Source of the DNA: Salinisphaera sp040361255
GTDB lineage: Bacteria; Pseudomonadota; Gammaproteobacteria; Nevskiales; Salinisphaeraceae
DNA length: 64,000 bases
Direction: 5' to 3'
Assembly: GCF_040361255.1 (NCBI RefSeq)
Contig: NZ_APNG01000017.1
Location: 30,401 to 94,400 of the forward strand
Positions within the stretch are counted from its first letter, which is position 1; each line of letters begins with the position of its first letter. Below, piece after piece: positions 1 to 8,404 of this stretch. The position numbers were made by a program, and so were the translations under genes. The notes beneath the pieces are model-generated. The model was not told the origin of the DNA. It saw only the letters and a program-made list of their open reading frames with translations, and ran no database searches.

Positions 1-1
1 G

Positions 2-550
2 CTGTATTTCAAGCCCAACGATTTCGTGCAGATTCATGCCGGCATCAATGCCCGCATGATCGACCAGGCGCTGGAACTGCTGGATGTCGATGCGTCGCAC
101 GATGTGCTCGAGCTGTTCTCGGGCCTGGGTAATTTCTCCGTGCCGCTGGCGCGCAAGGCCCGGCGCGTGATTACCGTGGAAGGCGAGGCCGGCCTGGTCG
201 AGCGTGCGCGTGACAATGCACGCCGCAACGGCGCGGATAACATCGAAGCGCATGTCGCCAATCTGTTCGAGCCACCGGAAGACGCGGCGTGGCGCCAGGA
301 AAAGGTCGATCGTGTGCTCATCGACCCGCCGCGTTCGGGGGCAGCCGAAATGCTGGAATCGATTGCTGCGACCGGTGCCGAGCGTATCGTCTACTGTTCC
401 TGTCATCCGGCTACGCTCGCGCGGGATGCCGGCGAGCTCGTACATCGGTATGGCTACCGATTGACCCATGCGGGCGTAATGGACATGTTTCCGCATACCG
501 CCCATGTCGAATCGATGGCGGTTTTCGTCAAGCAGGGCACGCACGGGTGA
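2..550 (+). CDS. rlmD: 23S rRNA (uracil-1939-C5)-methyltransferase RlmD, 3' part
   Basis: The gene is cut by the left edge; 182 C-terminal codons remain and the reading frame is open from base 2 (LYFKPNDFVQIHAG is typical of the family). RlmD methylates U1939 of 23S rRNA with S-adenosylmethionine. The SAM-binding loop LELFSGLGNFSVPLA, the DPPRSGA motif, and the catalytic-cysteine segment VYCSCHPATLARD near the C-terminus are all present in order. The N-terminal TRAM domain and the iron-sulfur cysteines expected of RlmD lie outside the window, so they cannot be checked. It is the first gene of a plus-strand series with a 41-base gap to the next gene. Confidence 0.93.
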   Translation: MYFKPNDFVQIHAGINARMIDQALELLDVDASHDVLELFSGLGNFSVPLARKARRVITVEGEAGLVERARDNARRNGADNIEAHVANLFEPPEDAAWRQEKVDRVLIDPPRSGAAEMLESIAATGAERIVYCSCHPATLARDAGELVHRYGYRLTHAGVMDMFPHTAHVESMAVFVKQGTHG

Positions 551-591
551 CGTAGCGGCCCACGCTGCGTTTTTTCGTGACAGGAACAGCC

Positions 592-1065
592 ATGGCCACA
601 GAAATCGAACACAAGTTTCTTGTTCGCAACGACGATTGGCGCGCACAGGCCTACGCCAGCCGGGATTTCCAGCAGGGCTATCTCTGCGGTGACGGGCCGG
701 CATCGGTGCGTGTGCGTATTGAAGGTGAGCAGGCCAATCTCAATATAAAGGCCGCACGCGTGGGTACGACGCGTGCGGAATACGAATACGAGATCCCGCT
801 CGCCGAGGCGCGCGAAATGCTGGCCACCCTGTGTGTGGCGCCGCCGGTGCTCAAGACACGCCATTGGGTGGCCCACGGCGCGCATACCTGGGAAGTGGAT
901 GTGTTCGGGGGCGAAAACGCGCCGCTGGTGGTGGCCGAAATTGAGCTGTCCCATGTCGACGAAGACTTCGAGTGCCCGGACTGGGTGGGCGCGGAAGTCA
1001 CCCACGACAAGCGCTACTACAACCATGCGTTGGCGTTCGCGCCCTATTCGCAATGGGGGGCGTGA
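592..1065 (+). CDS. CYTH-domain inorganic triphosphatase (short TTM family)
   Basis: A 157-residue single-domain CYTH (triphosphate tunnel metalloenzyme) protein. The N-terminal EIEHKFLV is the ExExK signature that binds metal and triphosphate; further charged strands follow (RVRIEGEQANLNIKA; EYEYEIPL; WEVDVF; LVVAEIEL), as in the family's beta-tunnel. The length matches short bacterial tripolyphosphatases such as that of Nitrosomonas, not the longer E. coli YgiF, which also has a CHAD domain. I chose ATG 592 because an AGGA lies six bases upstream; a GTG at 577 in the same frame has no such site. Its stop overlaps the next ATG by one base, so it is probably co-translated with the YkuD gene. 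The substrate (tripolyphosphate or another triphosphate) is inferred from the family. Confidence 0.85.
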   Translation: MATEIEHKFLVRNDDWRAQAYASRDFQQGYLCGDGPASVRVRIEGEQANLNIKAARVGTTRAEYEYEIPLAEAREMLATLCVAPPVLKTRHWVAHGAHTWEVDVFGGENAPLVVAEIELSHVDEDFECPDWVGAEVTHDKRYYNHALAFAPYSQWGA

Positions 1066-1562
1066 TGCAAACGCCCACCAACGTGCATATCGATATCGAC
1101 CTGCATGGGCAAACGCTCACGCTGCTCGACGAACGTGACCACGAAATCAAAAAATACGACGTGTCCACGGCCACTAAGGGCGGTGGTGAGTTCGAAGGCA
1201 GCCATCAGACGCCGCGCGGCAAGCATCGTATTCGCGCCAAGATTGGTGCGGGCGCGCCGCCGGGCACCGTCTTCAAGGCGCGCCGGCCGACCGGCGAAAT
1301 CTATTCGCTGGAACTGGCACAGTCCGCCCCGCGTGAAGACTGGATTCTGTCGCGCATTCTCTGGCTGTGTGGCGAAGAGATCGGGCGCAACCGTCTGGGC
1401 GCGATGGACAGCATGCGCCGTTTCATCTATATCCACGGTGCGGCGGATACAGCGGTGATGGGCAAGCCCGGCTCGATGGGCTGTATTCGCATGTCCAACA
1501 GCGATGTAATCGATCTGTTCGAGCGTGTCGATGTCGGCACAAAGGTTCTGATACATGAGTGA
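1065..1562 (+). CDS. elsL: Cytoplasmic YkuD-domain protein, probable ElsL-type L,D-carboxypeptidase
   Basis: A 165-residue protein made almost wholly of a YkuD (L,D-transpeptidase) domain. The catalytic block is intact near the C-terminus: IHGAAD followed by GSMGCIRM, giving the conserved His, Ser, nucleophile Cys and Arg. Classical L,D-transpeptidases are exported, but this one begins MQTPTNVHIDIDLHG with no signal peptide or membrane segment. The known cytoplasmic YkuD enzyme, ElsL of Acinetobacter, trims the terminal D-alanine from recycled muropeptides. The position directly before nagZ (8-base overlap), another cytoplasmic recycling enzyme, favours that role; this is inference. The start ATG 1065 has GGGGCG just upstream and overlaps the preceding stop. 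A longer reading from 972 would run into the CYTH gene and is rejected. Confidence 0.8.
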   Translation: MQTPTNVHIDIDLHGQTLTLLDERDHEIKKYDVSTATKGGGEFEGSHQTPRGKHRIRAKIGAGAPPGTVFKARRPTGEIYSLELAQSAPREDWILSRILWLCGEEIGRNRLGAMDSMRRFIYIHGAADTAVMGKPGSMGCIRMSNSDVIDLFERVDVGTKVLIHE

Positions 1563-2610
1563 AACGCTTCAACGGCCGGGTCCGTTGATGGTCGATGTCT
1601 CGGGTACCGCGCTCAGCCGCGAGGATGAACAGCTGCTGGCCCATCCCGCCGTGGGCAGTGCGATCATTTTTACCCGTAACTACGAAGATCCGGCCCAGCT
1701 CGCCGAGTTGACCGCCGCCATGCGTCGCGCGCGCCCGAACCTGCTCATCGTGGCCGATCAGGAGGGCGGGCGCGTACAGCGCTTTCGCGATCATTTCACC
1801 CGCGTGGTGCCGATGCGGGCGATCGGCGCGCTGGCCGCGCGCGACCAGGCAGCGGGCCTGCACGCCGCCCGCGAAATCGGCTGGCTGCTGGCCACGGAGC
1901 TGGCGCAGGTCGGCGTGGACATGCCGCTCGCACCGGTGGTCGATCTCGACTATGGCGCCTCGACGGTAATCGGCGATCGCGCCTTCTCAGGCGACGCGGC
2001 CACGGTGGGCGCGCTGGCGCAGGCGCTGGGGGAAGGGCTGCGCGATGCCGGCAGTGCCAGTACCGCCAAGCATTTCCCCGGCCACGGTTATGTGGTCGCC
2101 GACTCGCATGCCGAGCTGCCGGTGGACGAACGCGACCGGACCGACCTGGCCGAAGACATGGCGCCCTACGGTGCGCTCATCAAGCATGGACTGGATTCGC
2201 TGATGATGGCGCATGTGCGTTATCCGGCCGTCGACGACCTGCCCGCCAGCCTGTCGCCCCGCTGGATCAACGAGATTCTGCGCGGCGACTACGGCTTTGA
2301 CGGCTGTGTGTTCTGCGACGATCTGAGTATGGGCGGTGCTGCGGCGATCGGCGATTTCGCCGAGCGTGCCCGCCGCGCCCAGCAGGCCGGCTGCGATTAC
2401 CTGCCGATCTGCAACGACCGGGCGGCGGCTCTGGCCTTGCTCGATGTCGTGCGTATCGATGACGATGCGTCGGCTGCGCGCCGCCAGGCCCTGCATACGC
2501 GTTGTGGCAGGCTAGAGCAGCCGGCCCGGCCGCTAGCGGAAAACGCGCGCTGGCAGAACGCGGTGGCGCTCAACGCGCAGCTGGCCGACGGATACAACGA
2601 CGGACGCTGA
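1555..2610 (+). CDS. nagZ: Beta-N-acetylhexosaminidase NagZ
   Basis: A 351-residue glycoside hydrolase family 3 enzyme of the single-domain NagZ type. It removes N-acetylglucosamine from anhydromuropeptides in the cytoplasm during peptidoglycan recycling; the products also signal AmpC induction in species that have AmpR. The family motif KHFPGHGYVVADSHAELP lies at about residue 171, with the catalytic His, and the nucleophile segment CDDLSMGG at about 254. NagZ-typical substrate residues (DQEGGRVQRF near residue 65) are present. The ATG lies inside the 3' end of the YkuD gene with AAGG upstream, so translation is probably coupled. The mscS gene follows three bases after the stop. Confidence 0.95.
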   Translation: MSETLQRPGPLMVDVSGTALSREDEQLLAHPAVGSAIIFTRNYEDPAQLAELTAAMRRARPNLLIVADQEGGRVQRFRDHFTRVVPMRAIGALAARDQAAGLHAAREIGWLLATELAQVGVDMPLAPVVDLDYGASTVIGDRAFSGDAATVGALAQALGEGLRDAGSASTAKHFPGHGYVVADSHAELPVDERDRTDLAEDMAPYGALIKHGLDSLMMAHVRYPAVDDLPASLSPRWINEILRGDYGFDGCVFCDDLSMGGAAAIGDFAERARRAQQAGCDYLPICNDRAAALALLDVVRIDDDASAARRQALHTRCGRLEQPARPLAENARWQNAVALNAQLADGYNDGR

Positions 2611-2613
2611 CCT

Positions 2614-3867
2614 ATGCCGGATTGGGGATGGCTACAGACGCTGATTAGCGAGTACCAGCGTCTGCATGAACAATGGGGCGTGGCGCTCGATGTGTTCGGC
2701 ATCGTAATGATCACGGGCCTGGCCGACCTGCTCACGCGCTGGCTGCTGGGTTGTCTGCGCCGGCGCGTGGAAAAAAGCCCCAATATCTGGGACGACGCGA
2801 TCTACTACAGCGTCAACGGGCCGGTTCAGGGGCTGATCTGGGTCATCGGTCTGTCGATGGCGATCCGCATCTCACGCCCCGAAGACGGGCTGGCCTGGCT
2901 GGAATACGTACCGGAGGTGCGCGGCGTGATTCTGGTCGCGCTGTTTACCTGGTTCGTGTTCCGCATGATCCGCTCGGTCGGCGCCAACGCGCTGGCGCGC
3001 GCGGCCGGGCGCGACAACGCAATCGACGCCACCACCGCGGATGCTATCGGCAAGCTGCTGCGTATTGCGACCCTGATCACCGCCGCACTGATGATCATGC
3101 AGGTCTTCGGCGTATCGCCCTCGGCATTGCTCGCGTTTTCCGGTATCGGCGGTATCGCCCTGGGTTTTGCCGCCCGCGATGTACTGGCCAATATCTTTGG
3201 TGGCTTGACCATCTATCTGAATCGGCCGTTTTCGGTGGGCGACTGGATACGCTCGCCGGATCGGGATATCGAAGGCACGGTCGAGGCGATCGGCTGGCGC
3301 GCGACGACCGTGCGGCGTTTCGACATGCGTCCGTTGTATGTCCCCAATGCGGTGTTTTCCAACGTGGCGCTGGAAAACCCGTCGCGCATGAGTCATCGGC
3401 GCATCATGGAAACGGTCGCCGTGCGCTACGACGACGCCGCGGCGATACCGGATATCGTCGAAGCGGTGCGCGAGATGCTCGACGAAGACGAGGCCATCGA
3501 TAGCGATCAGGTGATTCTCACCTATCTCGATAGCCTTGGCGAAAGCGCGCTCAACCTGTTGGTGTATTGCTATACCTACACCACGGACTGGGCCGAATTC
3601 CTGGCCATCAAGCAAAGCGTATTGCAGCGTGTGCAGGATGTCGTGCGTGATCATGGTGCGGCGATTGCCTACCCGACGACCACCATGCACGTGCCCGAGG
3701 CCGTACACTTCGCACGCGCCGAGCGCGATGAAGATGACGATCGGGAAGAAGAGATCGACACCGAGAAGGTACAATCCGAGCGCGATCGAGCGATCACGCG
3801 TGAAAAGACACGTGGCTATACCTCCACCCAGGGCCCGGATAGCCCGACCGAAGAAGGCGAAGCATGA
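2614..3867 (+). CDS. MscS-family small-conductance mechanosensitive channel
   Basis: A 417-residue inner-membrane channel of the MscS family, releasing solutes at hypo-osmotic shock. Hydrophobic segments lie near residues 24-42, 70-86, 103-120 and 147-164. They are followed by the pore helix with its Gly/Ala packing pattern (LLAFSGIGGIALGFAARD, about 170-187) and the beta domain start NRPFSVGDWI. The C-terminal 70 residues are strongly acidic and basic (RDEDDDREEEIDTEKV) and look disordered. The extra N-terminal helices place it with MscM/YnaI-like members rather than the three-helix E. coli MscS. It overlaps hpt by four bases (ATGA) and so belongs to the nagZ-hpt operon; the functional link to recycling is unclear. 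Confidence 0.9.
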   Translation: MPDWGWLQTLISEYQRLHEQWGVALDVFGIVMITGLADLLTRWLLGCLRRRVEKSPNIWDDAIYYSVNGPVQGLIWVIGLSMAIRISRPEDGLAWLEYVPEVRGVILVALFTWFVFRMIRSVGANALARAAGRDNAIDATTADAIGKLLRIATLITAALMIMQVFGVSPSALLAFSGIGGIALGFAARDVLANIFGGLTIYLNRPFSVGDWIRSPDRDIEGTVEAIGWRATTVRRFDMRPLYVPNAVFSNVALENPSRMSHRRIMETVAVRYDDAAAIPDIVEAVREMLDEDEAIDSDQVILTYLDSLGESALNLLVYCYTYTTDWAEFLAIKQSVLQRVQDVVRDHGAAIAYPTTTMHVPEAVHFARAERDEDDDREEEIDTEKVQSERDRAITREKTRGYTSTQGPDSPTEEGEA

Positions 3868-4451
3868 GCGGTTTTGATTCCGAACGTTACGACGAGGCCT
3901 GCGCGGTACGCGCGAATGCCGACTGTTTGATCGATACAGCCGAGCTGGATGCCTGCTACGACCGTATGGCCGAGCAGATCACCGCACAGCTGGCCGACAA
4001 GGCGCCGATCATGATGTGCGTGATGTTCGGCGGCATGCATCCGACCGCCGAAATCACCAAGCGGCTGGATTTTGCCTTCGAGCTGGATTACCTGCACGCC
4101 ACGCGGTATCGCGGCGAAACCAGCGGTGGTGAGTTGGTCTGGAAGGTCAGCCCCGGGCTGCGTCTGGACGGCCGCCATGTGTGCATCATCGACGACATCC
4201 TCGATGAAGGGCACACCTTGGAAGCCATCATCAACGCCATCGAAGCCCAGGGCGCGGCCTCGGTGACCACGGCCATGCTGCTACGCAAGAACCACGATCG
4301 CTGCACGCCCGGTGTGCATGCCGATATCGTCGGCGCCGAGATCGAAGACCGCTACGTCTTCGGTGCGGGCATGGACTACAAGGGCTATTTCCGCCAGCTG
4401 CCGGCCGTTTACGCCGTCGACGGCGACACCCATCCCAAGCACGGCGGCTGA
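3864..4451 (+). CDS. hpt: Hypoxanthine-guanine phosphoribosyltransferase
   Basis: A 195-residue type I phosphoribosyltransferase. The PRPP-binding loop VCIIDDILDEGHTL lies near residue 108, and MFGGMHPTAEI near residue 53 is the cis-peptide/PPi loop region. It converts hypoxanthine or guanine plus PRPP into IMP or GMP in the cytoplasm. The next gene encodes a phosphorylase likely to release hypoxanthine from methylthioinosine, so the two would form a two-step salvage route to IMP. The start overlaps the mscS stop (ATGA), with GAAGGCGA upstream. Confidence 0.93.
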   Translation: MSGFDSERYDEACAVRANADCLIDTAELDACYDRMAEQITAQLADKAPIMMCVMFGGMHPTAEITKRLDFAFELDYLHATRYRGETSGGELVWKVSPGLRLDGRHVCIIDDILDEGHTLEAIINAIEAQGAASVTTAMLLRKNHDRCTPGVHADIVGAEIEDRYVFGAGMDYKGYFRQLPAVYAVDGDTHPKHGG

Positions 4452-4505
4452 AGTGCGCGGCCGTCGCAAGACGTGCCGCCCGCCTTCCTATTGGATGCGT
4501 CGCAT

Positions 4506-5270
4506 ATGAGCGAAACCGACACCGCGCCCATCGGCATCATCGGTGGCACCGCGCTAGCCGATCTGGCCGCGCTGGAGGCTGCCGAAACCCACTCCGATAT
4601 CGACACGCCCTGGGGCACGCCCTCCGGGCCGCTGGTACGCGGCCATCTCGCCGGCCGCTCGGTGTGCTTCGTCATGCGCCACGGCCCAGGCCACAAGCTG
4701 GCCCCGCACCGCATCAACTACCGCGCCAACATCCGGGCACTGGCCGATGCCGGCTGCAAGCAGGTGATCGCCATCGCCGCGGTCGGCGGCATCACCGAGG
4801 CCATGCGCGCCGGGCGGATCGTCATCCCCGATCAGATCATTGACTACAGCTGGGGTAGGGCGCATAGCTTCTACGACGCCCCCGAAGGCGGGCTGCTCGA
4901 TCATATCGACTTCACCGAGCCTTACGACGCCGGGTTGTCGAAAGCGCTCGTAAGCACCGCCACCGAACTCGATCTCGACCCGGCCGCGGGCGGCGTACAC
5001 GGCGTCACGCAGGGGCCGCGCCTGGAAACGGCGGCCGAAATCGACCGCATGGCCCGCGACGGCTGCGACATCGTCGGCATGACCGGCATGCCCGAAGCCG
5101 CGCTCGCCCGCGAAGCCGGCCTCGACTATGCCTGCTGCGCGGTCGTGGTCAACAAGGCCGCCGGGCGTAGCGGTGGCACGGCCATCCATGCCGAAATCGA
5201 GGCCACGCTCGCCCAGGGTATGGCCGATATCGAGCGGCTGCTGGTCGCGGTGCTGCCGACGCTCGGTTAG
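4506..5270 (+). CDS. S-methyl-5'-thioinosine phosphorylase (MTAP/PNP family)
   Basis: A 254-residue member of the MTAP branch of purine nucleoside phosphorylases. IGIIGGTALADL holds the phosphate loop, RHGPGHKLAPHRINYRAN the phosphate and ribose contacts, and VGMTGMPEAALARE the methylthioribose pocket. Where methylthioadenosine phosphorylases carry ATDYDCW with base-binding Asp, this protein has VVVNKAAGRS, that is Asn. Asn there is the pattern of 6-oxopurine enzymes, and the Pseudomonas homologue next to nagZ is a methylthioinosine phosphorylase. I therefore prefer that substrate, and adjacency to hpt supports it. Start ATG 4506 gives the usual N-terminus; an upstream in-frame GTG at 4473 would add 11 unconserved residues. 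Position is 54 bases after hpt. Confidence 0.88.
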   Translation: MSETDTAPIGIIGGTALADLAALEAAETHSDIDTPWGTPSGPLVRGHLAGRSVCFVMRHGPGHKLAPHRINYRANIRALADAGCKQVIAIAAVGGITEAMRAGRIVIPDQIIDYSWGRAHSFYDAPEGGLLDHIDFTEPYDAGLSKALVSTATELDLDPAAGGVHGVTQGPRLETAAEIDRMARDGCDIVGMTGMPEAALAREAGLDYACCAVVVNKAAGRSGGTAIHAEIEATLAQGMADIERLLVAVLPTLG

Positions 5271-5337
5271 CGTCGACCCATTCTTTATTGGAATACGTGT
5301 CGCCGCGCCGCGCGTGTGGGCCCGGCTGGTACGCCGT

Positions 5338-6312
5338 TTAACTCGCGCGGTGGCCGGCCTCCTGGCATGAGCGCTTACGGCGATGGGCCGCGGCTGGTCG
5401 TTGTTGGCGAACGGCGCCCGATAGCCGACTCGATCGCTGATGGAACGCGCTAATACAACCCGTCAACGCGAGAAAACAGCCAGCAAACAAGGTCAGGGAC
5501 GGTTGTGTATCGCCGGCGAGTACGAGCGCTAGCGCGGACACGGCCGGTACGGCATAGGGTAATGTCGGGATCACACGCGGATTGCCGTTTCGTACCACGT
5601 GGCCCCAGCCGATGAACCCCAGTCCGTAGGGCCCGGCGCCGAGAACGCCGGCCGCGGCATACGCCGTCCACGCGCGTGGCCAGACAAGACCGGTGCCGAG
5701 CATTGCTTGCACCGTCAGCGACAGCACGCCAGCGGCCAGAAAGAACACGGGCAAATCATATTTGAGCTCGCGTTCGTAGACTTGTTGGAACAACGAGTAG
5801 GCGACCCAGCTCAAGCCGGCGAGCAGCCCCGCGACATAGCCAACCCAAGCCGATCCCGATGGCGGTTCGACGCCGCCGTTCATGACCACCACGCCGGCGA
5901 GGCCAAGTAGCAGGCTGACGAGTGTCAGCAACGACGGCCGGCGCCGGCGATAGGCATCGCTGGTCAAGGCAAACAGCAGCGGCCAGGTATACGTCACCAC
6001 CACAACCTGCGCGGCGGGCGCGAACTCGAGCGCCGCAAAGTAGAATGCGGCGCCGCCCAGTAGACCGCCCGATACGAAAACCCAGGCGTACCAGGGATGC
6101 CGACGCGGTGCACGGCGCAATGCGCCTTGATTAGCCGGCCACAAACCGCTGCAGAGTGCAGCCGCGAGCATCGCAAGCCCGGTCAACTCCAGCGGCGGCA
6201 GATCGCTGGCAACCTTGCGTAGCCAGGCGGTGATACCCCACATGAGCACCACCACCAGGCCCAAAGCAAGAAGCCGGGCATCGGAGCCATAGGGTCTCTG
6301 GTCGAGTGCCAT
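5338..6312 (-). CDS. EamA/DMT-superfamily transporter
   Basis: A 324-residue inner-membrane protein with about ten hydrophobic helices in two EamA repeats (LLALGLVVVLMWGITAWLRK at the N-terminus; PYGLGFIGWGHVVRNGN in the second repeat). Family members export amino acids or metabolites. The C-terminal 40 residues (QRSSRLSGAVRQQRP onwards) are basic and hydrophilic, beyond the last helix. The start lies three bases after the stop of a small ORF (TGACCGATG), suggesting coupling. The gene is divergent from the LysR regulator upstream, which probably controls it. The substrate cannot be told from sequence. Confidence 0.85.
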   Translation of the reverse strand: MALDQRPYGSDARLLALGLVVVLMWGITAWLRKVASDLPPLELTGLAMLAAALCSGLWPANQGALRRAPRRHPWYAWVFVSGGLLGGAAFYFAALEFAPAAQVVVVTYTWPLLFALTSDAYRRRRPSLLTLVSLLLGLAGVVVMNGGVEPPSGSAWVGYVAGLLAGLSWVAYSLFQQVYERELKYDLPVFFLAAGVLSLTVQAMLGTGLVWPRAWTAYAAAGVLGAGPYGLGFIGWGHVVRNGNPRVIPTLPYAVPAVSALALVLAGDTQPSLTLFAGCFLALTGCISAFHQRSSRLSGAVRQQRPAAAHRRKRSCQEAGHRAS

Positions 6313-6315
6313 CGG

Positions 6316-6603
6316 TCAGTCCCTGTTGGCGTTGTGTGCGAACGCCAGCACAGCGTCGGCTGAAGCTGCATGAATGACGCGCCTGTCCCGCAGCAACGCA
6401 CACAAGCGAATCCTGAATGCAGCCCGTAGCGTCTCGACACCGAAACGCTCGGGCTGCGCATGGCCGAACGCCGCCAGGGCGATACGGTTTTGCCAGCCCG
6501 AATAGCCGCTGCCAAAGGCGGTTACCCGGCTGACGAGCGGTGAAGAATGCGCGGGCGCGCGCGATATGCCGGTCCCGATCGCCCGGATGCGCTCGCCGAA
6601 CAT
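6316..6603 (-). CDS. Small hypothetical protein (95 aa), coupled to the EamA transporter gene
   Basis: I do not recognise this 95-residue protein (MFGERIRAIGTGISRAPAHS...). Three points favour it being real. Third codon positions are mostly G or C, as in neighbours. The stop lies only three bases before the transporter ATG. It also fills the space between that transporter and the divergent LysR promoter region. No strong ribosome-binding site precedes ATG 6603, and no signal peptide or membrane helix is visible. It might be a remnant of a larger gene. Moderate to low confidence. Confidence 0.4.
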   Translation of the reverse strand: MFGERIRAIGTGISRAPAHSSPLVSRVTAFGSGYSGWQNRIALAAFGHAQPERFGVETLRAAFRIRLCALLRDRRVIHAASADAVLAFAHNANRD

Positions 6604-6737
6604 GCGCACGACGGGTGAGTTGGCAGGGTGTCGAATGCAATTGTTCGGCCGCGACAAAACGTTAATCCTGTGAACTGGGCTGAAAATGGGCAGATACGCC
6701 GGGCTCGGGCGACCTCGCTTACGGCGCAAAGATGGAC

Positions 6738-6767
6738 TTGAACGATCTATCTGTGAAACGCTATTTA
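6738..6767 (+). promoter_or_regulatory. Candidate promoter for the LysR gene
   Basis: TTGAAC (6738-6743) is followed after 18 bases by TATTTA (6762-6767). The stretch 6738-6798 is clearly AT-richer than its surroundings and contains repeated TGATCAATCAA-like sequence, a plausible LysR binding region for the divergent transporter. Pattern match only. Confidence 0.3.
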
Positions 6768-6798
6768 TTGAATGATCAATCAAACAAATTGATAAGCC

Positions 6799-7674
6799 AT
6801 GCGCACCCCGGTGCTCGATCTGAACGCCATGCAGAGTTTCGTCGCGATCGTGGACAGCGGCAGTTTTACCGTGGCCGCACAACAGATGAACTACTCGCAA
6901 TCGGCGATCAGCATGCAGCTGCAGCGCCTGGAAGCCGCGCTGGGCGTAGCGTTGATATCGCGCACGTCGCGTCACCTCGAACCCACGCGTGCCGGGCGCG
7001 AAGCGCTGGGCTATGCGCGTGAAATGCTGCGACTCAATTCCGAACTGCGAGGCCGGCTCGCGGGGAACGCAGTGGCGGGCAAGGTGAGACTGGGCCTGCC
7101 AGCGGACTTCGCCCTCTACATGCCGGAAACGCTCGCCTCGTTCGCCGAGCGTCATCCGCAGGTCGAAATGGAAGTGCGCTCCGAGCTCAGTGACACGCTG
7201 GTCGAGCAGGTCAAGGCAGGCGCTATCGACATGGCGATCGTGACCCGCGAATCCGGCGTGGCGGGCGGTCGACAGCTGCGCCGTGAGCCGCTGGTGTGGG
7301 CAGTCGCGCCCGGCTCGGCGGCCCATCTACGCCGGCCACTACCGCTGGCCCTTTGGCCGCAGGGGATCTGTGCTTTCCGTGCCGCCGCGACGGAAGCGCT
7401 CGACCGCGTCGGTTTGCCCTGGCGCTCGGCTTACGAAAGCCAGGCCTTCGGCGCGCTGCGCGTGGCCGTGGTCGCCGGCCTGGCCGTCACCGTTGCCATT
7501 CCGAGCATGGTCGATTCCGAGCTGGAGATCCTCGACCCCCGCCAGGCGGGACTGCCCGAACTGCCGTCGATCGACATACGGCTGTTTCGCAGCGAAGGGC
7601 GCGCCAACCGCGCCGCTTCGTCGCTTGCCGAGCTGATCGTAGACCGCGTTCGAAAGCAGCGTCAGTTCCGCTAG
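6799..7674 (+). CDS. LysR-family transcriptional regulator
   Basis: A 291-residue LysR-type regulator. The N-terminal winged helix-turn-helix is evident (MQSFVAIVDSGSFTVAAQQ, then SQSAISMQLQRLE, residues 10-66). It is followed by the linker helix and the LysR substrate-binding fold beginning GKVRLGLPADFALYMPETL. It is divergent from the small ORF and EamA transporter, the usual arrangement when a LysR protein controls its neighbour and itself. The inducer is unknown. It ends 18 bases before the convergent LysE gene. Confidence 0.92.
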   Translation: MRTPVLDLNAMQSFVAIVDSGSFTVAAQQMNYSQSAISMQLQRLEAALGVALISRTSRHLEPTRAGREALGYAREMLRLNSELRGRLAGNAVAGKVRLGLPADFALYMPETLASFAERHPQVEMEVRSELSDTLVEQVKAGAIDMAIVTRESGVAGGRQLRREPLVWAVAPGSAAHLRRPLPLALWPQGICAFRAAATEALDRVGLPWRSAYESQAFGALRVAVVAGLAVTVAIPSMVDSELEILDPRQAGLPELPSIDIRLFRSEGRANRAASSLAELIVDRVRKQRQFR

Positions 7675-7692
7675 AGCACAGAACGCCACGAG

Positions 7693-8319
7693 TCAGAACA
7701 CATCGGTGAGCATGCCCAACGCTGCGATCGCCATGATGACGGCCGCGGTTTTGAAGATCGCCTTCTGGGCGGTCTGGCTACGAAGCAGGTGCTGCGCGCG
7801 CGCAGCAGCCACGACGAACGTGCTGCCGACGACTAACAGCACGAATACGGTGGCAGGCACCAGCAATAGCCCCCAAATGGTCATTGTGACCTGATCGAGC
7901 GAAATGACGACCGGTACCAGCGCAAGGTAGAAGGCAATCGTCTTCGGGTTGCCCAGGGTAATGGCCAAACCAGTGCTCCAAGAAGCCACGAGGGTCTTTT
8001 TTGTAATCCCGCCGTCGACGTCGATATCGGATGGCCGATGAATCCAGAACCCGATCGCGAGCCAGAGTAGATAGATGGCCGCGCCAACGCGGATCAATAA
8101 AAAGACGTCCGCATACGTTTTCGCAACGACGGCGAGGCCGAATACGGCAGCGGTCAGATAGATGAGATCGCCGCAAATCAGCCCGGCCAACATGGAGAAT
8201 CCGCATGCCGTGCCGCCGCGGATGCTGCGTGCCACCAGGGCCGTCATGCCGGGGCCGGGCAGGGCGGCGGCGATCGCGAGTGCGAGAGTGTACGAACCCA
8301 GTTCGGCCAGACCGTTCAT
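7693..8319 (-). CDS. LysE/RhtB-family amino-acid exporter
   Basis: A 208-residue inner-membrane protein with about six hydrophobic helices. The family signature is at the N-terminus: ALPGPGMTALVARSIRGGTACGF, where LPGPG corresponds to the PGP of LysE/RhtB proteins, and NPKTIAFYLALVP lies in the second half. It probably exports an amino acid or derivative. ATG 8319 gives the usual MNGLAELGSYTLAL start; an upstream in-frame ATG would add a 25-residue polar extension. It lies 85 bases downstream of the AraC-type regulator remnant on the same strand, a common pairing in which the regulator controls the exporter. Confidence 0.88.
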   Translation of the reverse strand: MNGLAELGSYTLALAIAAALPGPGMTALVARSIRGGTACGFSMLAGLICGDLIYLTAAVFGLAVVAKTYADVFLLIRVGAAIYLLWLAIGFWIHRPSDIDVDGGITKKTLVASWSTGLAITLGNPKTIAFYLALVPVVISLDQVTMTIWGLLLVPATVFVLLVVGSTFVVAAARAQHLLRSQTAQKAIFKTAAVIMAIAALGMLTDVF

Positions 8320-8404
8320 AGGGGCATCTGCTATCGGTTGCGTGCTGAGTGACAAGCAGCGAGCGTGCCGGGGCAAACGCTGGCCGTATTGCACGAAATA
8401 CAGG

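Noticed and set aside
2872..3774. A 300-codon frame antisense to the MscS gene
   Set aside because: His/Arg/Gly-rich shadow of a conserved membrane channel gene.
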